This document shows positions 1 to 6,765 of a DNA stretch of 19,606 nt, in pieces. Source of the DNA: Anaerolineales bacterium (GTDB taxonomy: Bacteria; Chloroflexota; Anaerolineae; Anaerolineales; UBA4823); the NCBI GenBank assembly GCA_022865865.1, contig JALHTN010000526.1, positions 1-19,606 on the forward strand, read 5' to 3'. Position 1 is the stretch's first letter. Each line of letters begins with the position of its first letter. The position numbers and the translations under genes were made by a program. The notes under the pieces are model-generated. The model had not been told where the DNA came from and searched no databases. It was given only the letters and a program-made list of their open reading frames with translations.

Positions 1-2
1 CA

Positions 3-269
3 GAACTAGCAGGAGTAGTGACAGATTGGGATATTACCCGGGCGACAGCCATCGGATCGCCAGATAATCTGCCCCTGGAGAAAGTCATGACCCGGGATGT
101 GATATCTGTAGATCCTCAGGATGGAATACTCGAAGTGATTCGCAAGCTAGAACACCACGAGATCTCTGCCATGCCAGTGGTCTCAGGAAAATCTGTACTC
201 GGCATGGTCAGCTCTGATTTATTAGCACGCAGATCCTTATTACGTTTACTGCAATCACAAATTTCCTGA
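3..269 (+). CDS. CBS-domain protein, C-terminal part (5' end outside window)
   Basis: The reading frame is open from the first bases of the window to a TGA at 267-269, so the gene starts upstream. The visible 88 residues begin with the end of one CBS motif (GVVTDWDITRA) and continue into a second, complete one: KVMTRDVISVDPQDGILEVI, then the hydrophobic core ISAMPVV and the closing GMVSSDLLARR. Two CBS motifs in tandem form a Bateman module, which typically senses adenosine nucleotides and controls an attached or partner domain. The N-terminal part is not visible, so a fused cyclic-nucleotide, transporter or kinase domain cannot be excluded. An internal GTG at 18 falls inside the CBS fold and is not a credible start. 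About 120 bp with a promoter candidate separate it from the acetyltransferase gene. Confidence 0.8.
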   Translation, partial: ELAGVVTDWDITRATAIGSPDNLPLEKVMTRDVISVDPQDGILEVIRKLEHHEISAMPVVSGKSVLGMVSSDLLARRSLLRLLQSQIS

Positions 270-311
270 ACCTACCCGCACGTGCTAACTATCCTATCCC
301 GATGAGGACAT

Positions 312-340
312 TTGCCACTATATAAATAGCCCGAAATAAT
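312..340 (+). promoter_or_regulatory. Candidate sigma70-type promoter for the GNAT/two-component operon
   Basis: TTGCCA at 312-317 and AATAAT at 335-340 each match the consensus at five of six positions, with a 17-nt spacer. The predicted start site near 347 would leave a leader of about 43 nt before the ATG at 390. This is a sequence match only. Confidence 0.45.
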
Positions 341-389
341 CCATAATACTCATAGAGAATTGTCCCAAACATCACAAGGAGAGGGCACC

Positions 390-956
390 ATGACTACCAA
401 AGAGGATTTAGTCTTCCGACAACTCTTAACTTTATCTGATGGTGGTCGAGTGCTTCTGCGACCTCTGACCAAAGAAGACCGCCAGGAGCTGATCGACCTC
501 TTTCAGCAAATCTCCCCGGAAGACCTGCGTTATATGCGTCATAATGTCACTGATGCCGATTTAGTAGCGGATTGGGTTGATAACCTGGATTACGATGACG
601 TATTCCCATTGGTTGCTGTGATCAATGAACGGCTGGTCGGCAGTGCAACACTGCATTTTTTCGAAGGTCCAGGTCGTCACCGGGCTGAGGTAAGGATCTA
701 CCTGGCGAAAGAAGTACGCCGGCGGGGAGTCGGTTCTAGAATGATCAAAGGCTTGATTGACATTTCAAAACGGCGCAACATTTACATGATCGAAGCACAA
801 ATTATCAACGAGCAAGCAACCGTGATCAGAGCCTTCCAGAATCTTGGTTTTGTACGGAAATGCATTCTCGATAATTATTTCATTCTTCCGGATGGAGAGC
901 TGCGTGATGTCGCCCATCTCATCTTGAGATTGCGCGACTCATCAGAAGAATTTTAA
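390..956 (+). CDS. GNAT-family N-acetyltransferase
   Basis: This 188-residue protein is a single GNAT domain (about residues 20-182) that should transfer an acyl group from acetyl-CoA to an amine. Motif A is visible as VRIYLAKEVRRRGVGSRM (101-118), with the R-x-x-G-x-G/A CoA-pyrophosphate loop at R110-G115. The family's closing pattern A-x5-F-x2-LGF is at 143-154. The start chosen is ATG 390, because AAGGAG lies at 376-381 with about 8 nt spacing. A TTG at 360 in the same frame has no ribosome site and would add 10 residues. The gene sits 13 bp before a sensor-kinase gene on the same strand and after a CBS protein, so it may be a signalling or protein-modifying acetyltransferase. The substrate cannot be told from the sequence. 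Confidence 0.82.
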   Translation: MTTKEDLVFRQLLTLSDGGRVLLRPLTKEDRQELIDLFQQISPEDLRYMRHNVTDADLVADWVDNLDYDDVFPLVAVINERLVGSATLHFFEGPGRHRAEVRIYLAKEVRRRGVGSRMIKGLIDISKRRNIYMIEAQIINEQATVIRAFQNLGFVRKCILDNYFILPDGELRDVAHLILRLRDSSEEF

Positions 957-969
957 CCTCCCATCTAAC

Positions 970-2019
970 GTGGGCATAATTACCATTCTCCAACAAAATC
1001 TAAGAAGAACCCCAATCTTATATCGGATCGCGATTGGCAATGCATTTGTGATTGCGATTGGCGCCATAGGTGGGACATACATCGTAAGGCGTTTAGCCGA
1101 TCAAGCGGCTGATTGGTGGTTGATACTTTTATTCCTGGGAATCGGGACAACCCTCAGCGTGATGATCAACTTCTGGATCATCAAGAACGCCCTGCGCCCT
1201 CTCAGAGAATTAAGTTCTTTAGTCGACCAGGTCCAAGAGGGAGAATCCCAAATTGATCCCCGTTTATTAGAGCCAACCGATCCGGATATATACCAGCTTA
1301 CTGCCACGCTGGACTCGCTGGTGAGAGAATTGAATGAACGCAACCTGGAGCTGCGCGCCCTGTCTGAGCAAGCCATCAATGCTTTGGAGGAAGAACGAAA
1401 GCAAATCGCCCTGACCCTGCATGACGACACCGGTCAATCCCTTTCAATGGTGATCATTAATTTAGAACGACTCGAAAATCAGCTGCCGGTTGATGAGCAA
1501 GCACTTCTTGAAAGGCTGGCAGAAACCCGCCAATTAGCTCAGGGCTCATTGGCAAACCTGCGCAAGATCGTTTATGGGCTGCGACCAGCGATTCTCGATG
1601 ACCTGGGACTGCTTCCCGCAATTCGCTGGTATGCACGCACAAATCTCGAAGATGCTGGTATTATGGTTGAGGTCACTGGAGATAACGAGTGTGAAGCACT
1701 TTCCCCACAGTTAAATTCAACTCTGTTCCGGGTAGCCCAGGAGGCAATTAACAACATCGTCAGACACTCTCAAGCCACATCTGCTGAAATTCGTTTACTT
1801 CACAAAGGCGAGAGTGTGGTTCTCGAGGTCAAAGATGATGGGCAGGGATTCGACCCGAGCTCGGTTAGAGAACAAGCGCTTCAACTACAGCACCTGGGAA
1901 TTTTAGGAATGCAGGAAAGAGTAGAATTGGTTGGTGGAACCATTGAATTAGCTTCCATGCCAGGAACAGGCACCCGGATTCAGATCAGCGTACCCTGCGA
2001 TTTGATCGGAGGTGAGTGA
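970..2019 (+). CDS. Membrane sensor histidine kinase, HisKA_3 (LiaS/NarX-like) type
   Basis: A 349-residue kinase with two membrane helices (about 20-38 and 50-71) joined by only about a dozen residues, so there is almost no external sensing domain. A HAMP-like linker follows (72-125), then a coiled segment and the HisKA_3 dimerisation domain. The phosphoacceptor is H151 in EEERKQIALTLHDDTGQ. ATP-binding motifs are present: N box EAINNIVRHS (258-267), G1 DDGQGF (289-294) and G2 GILGMQERV (310-318). The start is GTG 970, 13 bp after the GNAT stop and without a clear Shine-Dalgarno site; no earlier start was found in this frame. The tiny loop resembles the 'intramembrane-sensing' kinases that watch the cell envelope, but the stimulus is unknown. 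It forms a pair with the regulator that follows at once. Confidence 0.9.
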   Translation: MGIITILQQNLRRTPILYRIAIGNAFVIAIGAIGGTYIVRRLADQAADWWLILLFLGIGTTLSVMINFWIIKNALRPLRELSSLVDQVQEGESQIDPRLLEPTDPDIYQLTATLDSLVRELNERNLELRALSEQAINALEEERKQIALTLHDDTGQSLSMVIINLERLENQLPVDEQALLERLAETRQLAQGSLANLRKIVYGLRPAILDDLGLLPAIRWYARTNLEDAGIMVEVTGDNECEALSPQLNSTLFRVAQEAINNIVRHSQATSAEIRLLHKGESVVLEVKDDGQGFDPSSVREQALQLQHLGILGMQERVELVGGTIELASMPGTGTRIQISVPCDLIGGE

Positions 2020-2020
2020 G

Positions 2021-2671
2021 ATGAGCCCTATTCGTGTGCTGTTAGCTGATGATCATACAATTTTACGAGAGGGAATCCGAGCTTTAATCGAAGATCAGGG
2101 GGATATGGAAGTAGTCGGCGAAGCCGAAAATGGTCAAGCCACGGTTAAGATGGTCGCGCAACTCCTTCCTGACGTGGTCGTCATGGATATCGCCATGCCG
2201 CTGTTGAACGGATTAGAGGCTACGCGCCAAATCCGGAGGGATTTCCCTCAAGTGAAAGTGCTCATCCTGACCATGCATGAAAATGAAGAATATATCCGCC
2301 AGGTATTAACAGCTGGAGCACTGGGATATGTCTTGAAAGATGCCGCAGCGCGCGACCTTTTGGGAGCAATTCGAACAGTTTACCAGGGAGAAGCTGTCCT
2401 TTCACCGGCCATCACACGCTTGGTGATTGAAGACTATCTCCGCTGGGGAGACATCCGCCCGGAAGATACTACCAATGGATTAACCGCACGGGAACGAGAG
2501 GTATTGCAGCTGATCGCAGAAGGCTATACGAGTAAGGAGATCGCTGGTATCTTGAGCCTTTCCGTAAAGACGGTCCAATCCCACCGTACTAACTTGATGA
2601 ACAAATTAGATCTGCACGACCGGGGGGAATTAATTAAATACGCCATCCAGAAAAAAATAATCGATATTTAA
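2021..2671 (+). CDS. DNA-binding response regulator, NarL/LuxR family
   Basis: A 216-residue receiver plus LuxR-type helix-turn-helix protein. The receiver shows the acidic pair D10-D11, phosphoacceptor D56 in VVVMDIAMP, T84 in ILTMH and K106 in GYVLK. The C-terminal HTH (about 152-212) has the family pattern LTAREREVLQLIAEGYTSKE and SVKTVQSHRTNLMNKL. ATG 2021 is preferred because GGAGGTGA at 2008-2015 sits 5-6 nt upstream; GTG 2012 in the same frame would overlap the kinase gene by 8 bp and lies inside that ribosome site. It is the evident partner of the preceding kinase. The respiratory operon begins 191 bp downstream on the same strand and could be a target, but no direct evidence of an operator was seen. 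Confidence 0.93.
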   Translation: MSPIRVLLADDHTILREGIRALIEDQGDMEVVGEAENGQATVKMVAQLLPDVVVMDIAMPLLNGLEATRQIRRDFPQVKVLILTMHENEEYIRQVLTAGALGYVLKDAAARDLLGAIRTVYQGEAVLSPAITRLVIEDYLRWGDIRPEDTTNGLTAREREVLQLIAEGYTSKEIAGILSLSVKTVQSHRTNLMNKLDLHDRGELIKYAIQKKIIDI

Positions 2672-2862
2672 TATCTTATAGGTCATTCCCCCCAATATAC
2701 CTTTAAATCTTGAAATGCCTAGGGTTTATCTTTGCGATCTTTAAGGTCTTCACCTGAGTAATAATCAGGCCTGTGCCAGTATCCATGTTTAGCAATAATC
2801 TGTATGCTATTAGGGAGGGCTGTTCGCCTGATCTTGCTGAACCTATTTAAACGAGGGAGCAC

Positions 2863-3903
2863 ATGAAGATCACTTTTCGACGCACTTACTTGGTCGCCAT
2901 TTTGGGAGTATTAATGGCGATCTTCTTATTATTTGGAATGACGGGTGATAGTCAAGCTGGACCGGCGTCTCCAGAGAATCAACCTGCTGGTGACACCCCC
3001 ATCGACTGGGATCAAGCACAGGAAATCCTCTCAGAGAATTTCCACCAACTCCTGCCCTCCAAATACACTGCAGCCAGTCTCCCCCCTCCAGAACAAGATC
3101 CCTGCCTCCACTGCCACATCACTGGCGAAAACAAAGGTCTTTGGACTCCTCTGGTGCGCTGGGTATTTTTTGGCGGAGCAGGCTTGATCTTTGCCTTTGG
3201 AATTTATCGTAGTTCCAGTGTTTGGGTAACACGGTCTCCTTGGAAACCAATCCTCTCCCGGACCGCAGACTGGTTCGACACCCGCTATGAGATTTCAGAT
3301 CCACTCTCGAAGTTCTTAAGTAAACCTGTCCCCAATTTTGCCCGGCGTTGGTGGTACTGTCTGGGTGGCATCACCGCATTTTTATTCGTCGTCCAGGGTC
3401 TAACAGGGATAATGCTGGCTTTCTACTACAAACCCACACCTGAACAAGCATTCTCCAGCATTCAATTCATTGAAACCCAGGTCAATTTTGGATCTGCTGT
3501 AAGGATGATCCACCACTGGTCCGCTAACGGCATGATATTGATGTGCACCGCGCACATGATCCGGGTCTTTATCATGGGCGCCTACAAGAAGCCGCGAGAA
3601 TTCAATTGGATTAGCGGTGTGCTGCTGCTGATGCTTACTCTGGGATTTGGTCTCACTGGATATCTGCTTCCCTGGGATCAGCGAGCGTTCTGGGCAACCA
3701 CAGTTGCAACTGAAATTGGCGGCGCAATTCCAGTGATCGGTGATCTGGTTCTTGTCTTCGCTCGAGTAGGTTGGGATATCGCCGCTGAAACATTAACCCG
3801 CTTCTACGCCCTGCATATCCTGATCCTGCCCCTGGTCACAATTGGTTCGATGGGAGCACATTTCCTGATGGTGCGCCGTCAAGGCATTGCGAAACCGCTT
3901 TAA
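2863..3903 (+). CDS. Cytochrome b6-type subunit with N-terminal signal peptide and CXXCH extension
   Basis: This 346-residue protein is the N-terminal (b6-like) half of a quinol-oxidising cytochrome b. The core (about 135-346) carries four helices with heme-b ligands H217/H231 in helix B (14 apart) and H318/H333 in helix D (15 apart, the b6f-type spacing). C166 in WYCLGGIT aligns with the cysteine that binds heme c_i (c_n) covalently in b6f complexes. The preceding part is unusual: a signal peptide (1-32, plausible cleavage after SQA), a short external segment with CLHCH at 81-85, and an extra membrane helix (about 97-116). That topology puts the CXXCH outside the membrane and the b6 N-terminus inside. 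No methionine follows the CXXCH before the membrane helix, so heme ligation would differ from class I cytochrome c. ATG 2863 has GAGGGA about 4 nt upstream. First gene of a five-gene operon. Confidence 0.9.
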   Translation: MKITFRRTYLVAILGVLMAIFLLFGMTGDSQAGPASPENQPAGDTPIDWDQAQEILSENFHQLLPSKYTAASLPPPEQDPCLHCHITGENKGLWTPLVRWVFFGGAGLIFAFGIYRSSSVWVTRSPWKPILSRTADWFDTRYEISDPLSKFLSKPVPNFARRWWYCLGGITAFLFVVQGLTGIMLAFYYKPTPEQAFSSIQFIETQVNFGSAVRMIHHWSANGMILMCTAHMIRVFIMGAYKKPREFNWISGVLLLMLTLGFGLTGYLLPWDQRAFWATTVATEIGGAIPVIGDLVLVFARVGWDIAAETLTRFYALHILILPLVTIGSMGAHFLMVRRQGIAKPL

Positions 3904-3951
3904 GACTTACAAGACATGTCATTGTGCCAACTCTAATTCAAGGAAACAAAA

Positions 3952-4356
3952 ATGGCAGAAATTGATACCCCCTCAAAGGATAATAGTGTTCCATTCTACC
4001 CGGATCATGTGAGCAATGAAGCCAAGGTAGTGCTCGGAGTATCCGTCGTCGCAATTGTGATCGGGTTGATCGGGCTCTTCTCGCCGGTTGGCTTAGGCGA
4101 ACCAGCCGATCCGATGAATACCCCCGCCCACGTAAAACCCGAATGGTATTTTCTTGGGTTATACCAATTGCTTAAATATATTTCCAAGACAGCTGGCGCA
4201 GTAGTGCCGATCTTGGGGGTCATGGTGATCACATTTTGGCCGTTTATAGATCGCAAACCGGATGCATCGACCCGATCCTACCGCCGCCGGGCGATTGGGG
4301 TTGCGCTGTTCATGATCATTCTGATTGCCATGACCATCTGGGGAGAGGTGAGCTAG
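3952..4356 (+). CDS. Cytochrome b6f subunit IV-like protein (C-terminal half of cytochrome b)
   Basis: A 134-residue membrane protein equivalent to PetD, the second half of a split cytochrome b. The diagnostic quinol-site motif PEWY is at 63-66 within TPAHVKPEWYFLGLYQLLKY, preceded by the DPMNTPAH segment typical of the family. Helices are predicted at about 26-46, 83-99 and 113-130. It has no heme-binding histidines, as expected. ATG 3952 follows AAGGAA (3940-3945). It lies 48 bp after the b6-type gene and 1 bp before the Rieske gene. Together with the b6-type protein it would form the two-polypeptide cytochrome b of b6f-type complexes (also used in Firmicutes). Unlike the Bacillus equivalent, it carries no C-terminal cytochrome c domain. 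Confidence 0.9.
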   Translation: MAEIDTPSKDNSVPFYPDHVSNEAKVVLGVSVVAIVIGLIGLFSPVGLGEPADPMNTPAHVKPEWYFLGLYQLLKYISKTAGAVVPILGVMVITFWPFIDRKPDASTRSYRRRAIGVALFMIILIAMTIWGEVS

Positions 4357-4357
4357 C

Positions 4358-4792
4358 ATGTCAAAATTTTCTCGGCGAGACTTCATCAATCTTTCAAAAA
4401 GCTTCCTTACTGTAACCGGGCTAGCGGTGGTTTTGGGTCCCATCATCGCCTTTTTTTATCCTGCCAACCTGGAAGAAACCCCCTCAGAGCCAGTGCTTGT
4501 ATGCCCGGAAGAAGAGCTTTCTCAAGGAGATAGCAAGACAATCCGCTTCGGACGGTATCCGGCGCTCGTGATCAATACAACTGAGGGATTACGCGCTTAT
4601 TCCGCAGTTTGCACTCATTTTGCCTGTATTGTCAAATGGAATCTTGATCGCTATGAGATCGAATGCCCTTGCCACGAAGGATATTTCGACCCTTATAACG
4701 GTGAAGTGATCTCTGGACCACCCCCAACACCCCTGGACTCTCTTAAGGTAGATGTAGTTGATGGTGAAATTTATGTTGGAGGTGCTGCGTGA
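4358..4792 (+). CDS. Rieske [2Fe-2S] protein of the cytochrome b complex
   Basis: A 144-residue Rieske protein. The N-terminus has a twin-arginine signal-anchor (S5-R6-R7-D-F, then a hydrophobic helix at about 16-34), so the folded cluster domain would be exported by Tat and stay anchored on the outside. Cluster box 1 is CTHFAC (C85, H87, C90) and box 2 is CPCH (C103, C105, H106). By family rules C85, H87, C103 and H106 bind the cluster, and C90-C105 form the disulfide. The usual CTHLGC is here CTHFAC. It accepts the high-potential electron from quinol bound at the cytochrome b Qo site. ATG 4358 follows GGGAGAGGTG (4341-4350). Its TGA overlaps the GTG start of the next gene (GTGA, 4789-4792), which implies translational coupling. 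Confidence 0.95.
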   Translation: MSKFSRRDFINLSKSFLTVTGLAVVLGPIIAFFYPANLEETPSEPVLVCPEEELSQGDSKTIRFGRYPALVINTTEGLRAYSAVCTHFACIVKWNLDRYEIECPCHEGYFDPYNGEVISGPPPTPLDSLKVDVVDGEIYVGGAA

Positions 4793-6729
4793 CAACAGAA
4801 TCACTTTCGAGCACTTCTGATTTAACCACCCGTTTATCTCATCTAGGACCGGCATTCAAAAAGCTCATATCTCGGTTATGGAATTTATTCGTCAATGCCG
4901 TTCTTCAAGTGCGCATTTGGGATAAAGCCTATCCTGGACTGATGCACCTCTTGATCTTTGGGGGTGTCACCATCCAGGTGCTGGGTACATTTGTCAATTT
5001 GACCCAAATGGCGCTCTTCATCCCCTTTCTGGAATTACCTTTTCCCCGCGCATCTGGCTACCTGATTTTTGAATTGGTGATGGATTTAGCTGGTGTCGCC
5101 ATATGGGTGGGAGTGATCATGGCATTATTCCGCCGGCTTGTTCTGCGCCCCAAGACGCTCGAATCTAACTGGGATGATTACTATGCTCTGGCCATGTTGG
5201 CTATGATACCGTTGGCTGGATTCATGACAGAGGGAGCCAGGCTTGTGGCAAACAACCCGATTTGGGCCGCCTGGTCACCGGTTGGCAACTTGGTCGCCAA
5301 TCTGATGCGAACAGCAGGAGTGTCACCTGGTTCTGCAGCTGAACTGCACAGCTACCTGGTTTTCAGCCATGTATTGTTAGGATTGGTACTGGTTGCCAGC
5401 CTCCCTTTTACAAAACTTCGCCATCTAATTTATACCCCGCTCAACATCTTCCTGAAACCAGAGCGGGGTACAAATACACTTGAAAAGATCGATGGCATCG
5501 AAGAAGCTGAGCTCCTGGGTGTCGGGAAGATCTCGGAATTCACATCCCAGCAGCTGCTCTCTTTCGATGCCTGTGTCGGCTGTGGTCGGTGCGAGGAAGT
5601 TTGTCCTGTCGCGGTTAGCGGGATGCCTTATTCTCCACGAGCTTTCATCCAATCGATGAGGTCTGCGATGCAAGCCTCATTGGTAAATACAAACGGCAGC
5701 GGTCAGCAAGATAGTGAAATGATTGGCAAGACAATCCCAGAAGAAACCCCATGGTACTGCACCACCTGTGGTGCCTGCCTGGAACGCTGTCCGGCTTTTG
5801 TAAACCCGGTCGATGACATCGTCGATCTTAGACGTTATCAGGTATTAACTACTGGAAAGATGCCGAAATCAGTTGGCGACGTGATGCGCAATATGGAACG
5901 GCAGGGAAATCCCTGGGGTATGCCACCTGAAGAACGCATCTCCTGGGCAGATGGTTTGGATGTGCGCCAGCTGGCACCTGGGGATGAAACCGATGTCCTG
6001 CTCTTTCTGGGATGTGCCAATGCATATGACGAACGCAATAAGAAGGTGGCTCGGTCTGTGGTCAAGATTCTCAAACGGGCCGGTGTTGAATTCGGTGTCC
6101 TTGGTCTGGATGAGATGTGCTGCGGGGAAACCTCCCGCCGCCTTGGTCATGAGTATCTGTTTCAAATGATGGTTGAGCAAAACCTGGAAATATTCAACAG
6201 CGTCAAGTTCAATCGCATCGTTGCTAACTGCCCACACTGTTTCAACACCTTGAAAAACGAATATCCTCAATTTGGTGGCAATTTCGTAGTTCAGCACCTG
6301 ACCGAATTCTTGTCTGAGCTGCCAATTAAGAATCTCGGAATCGAGTCCAATGGTGAAAATGGTTATGAGAAATTGACATTCCATGATTCCTGTTATTTAG
6401 GACGTTACAACCAGGTATACGATCAACCACGCCAGTTGTTATCTCAAACCAACCTCAACTGGGTAGAAATGAACAAAACCGGTGAGAACAGTTTCTGCTG
6501 CGGTGGGGGTGGTGGGCAGATGTGGATGGAGACGGATGCCAACACGCGCATCAATCATCGCCGTTTGAATGATGCGATTGAGACAGGAGCGCAAGTAGTT
6601 GCGACTGCCTGCCCCTACTGTCTATTGATGTTTGATGATGCCATTCGTTCCAAAGGCATGGGAGATCAAATCCAGGTTTTGGATCTCGCAGAGGTAATGG
6701 CCAATCAAATTGATACTGGGGTGAAATAG
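4789..6729 (+). CDS. Membrane-bound HdrD-like Fe-S oxidoreductase: NarI/HdrE-like domain + 2x[4Fe-4S] + two CCG domains
   Basis: A 646-residue fusion protein. The N-terminal part (about 45-220) has about five membrane helices; H53, H187, H194 and H212 are possible heme-b ligands as in NarI/HdrE-type domains. Two ferredoxin-type motifs follow: C262-x2-C-x2-C-x3-C272-P and C324-x2-C-x2-C-x3-C334-P. The C-terminal half holds two complete CCG motifs: C409 ... C444-C445-G ... C481-x2-C484, and C535 ... C570-C571-G ... C608-x2-C611. In HdrD such motifs bind noncubane [4Fe-4S] clusters. The layout matches HdrE-HdrD fusions and the ETF:menaquinone oxidoreductase (EMO) family, where it joins a cytosolic donor to the quinone pool. 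No etfAB is visible here. GTG 4789 has GGAGGTG about 4 nt upstream and overlaps the Rieske stop. The substrate is not determined by sequence. Confidence 0.88.
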   Translation: MTTESLSSTSDLTTRLSHLGPAFKKLISRLWNLFVNAVLQVRIWDKAYPGLMHLLIFGGVTIQVLGTFVNLTQMALFIPFLELPFPRASGYLIFELVMDLAGVAIWVGVIMALFRRLVLRPKTLESNWDDYYALAMLAMIPLAGFMTEGARLVANNPIWAAWSPVGNLVANLMRTAGVSPGSAAELHSYLVFSHVLLGLVLVASLPFTKLRHLIYTPLNIFLKPERGTNTLEKIDGIEEAELLGVGKISEFTSQQLLSFDACVGCGRCEEVCPVAVSGMPYSPRAFIQSMRSAMQASLVNTNGSGQQDSEMIGKTIPEETPWYCTTCGACLERCPAFVNPVDDIVDLRRYQVLTTGKMPKSVGDVMRNMERQGNPWGMPPEERISWADGLDVRQLAPGDETDVLLFLGCANAYDERNKKVARSVVKILKRAGVEFGVLGLDEMCCGETSRRLGHEYLFQMMVEQNLEIFNSVKFNRIVANCPHCFNTLKNEYPQFGGNFVVQHLTEFLSELPIKNLGIESNGENGYEKLTFHDSCYLGRYNQVYDQPRQLLSQTNLNWVEMNKTGENSFCCGGGGGQMWMETDANTRINHRRLNDAIETGAQVVATACPYCLLMFDDAIRSKGMGDQIQVLDLAEVMANQIDTGVK

Positions 6730-6765
6730 AAGATGGAAATTAGCAAATCCGAAGGAGAGGCTGCT

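Noticed and set aside
2672..2862. Promoter or operator for the respiratory operon
   Set aside because: Partial -35-like TTGAAA and TTGCGA boxes are present but no -10 lies at 16-18 bp; nothing strong enough to list.
5869..6384. Long minus-strand open frame (171 codons) inside the HdrD-like gene
   Set aside because: It lies opposite a gene with strong Fe-S motifs, has no ribosome site and shows no family pattern; a chance frame.
4789..6729. Calling the CCG protein a true methanogen-type heterodisulfide reductase
   Set aside because: The rest of the window is bacterial and no CoM/CoB pathway gene is visible; only the architecture is shared.
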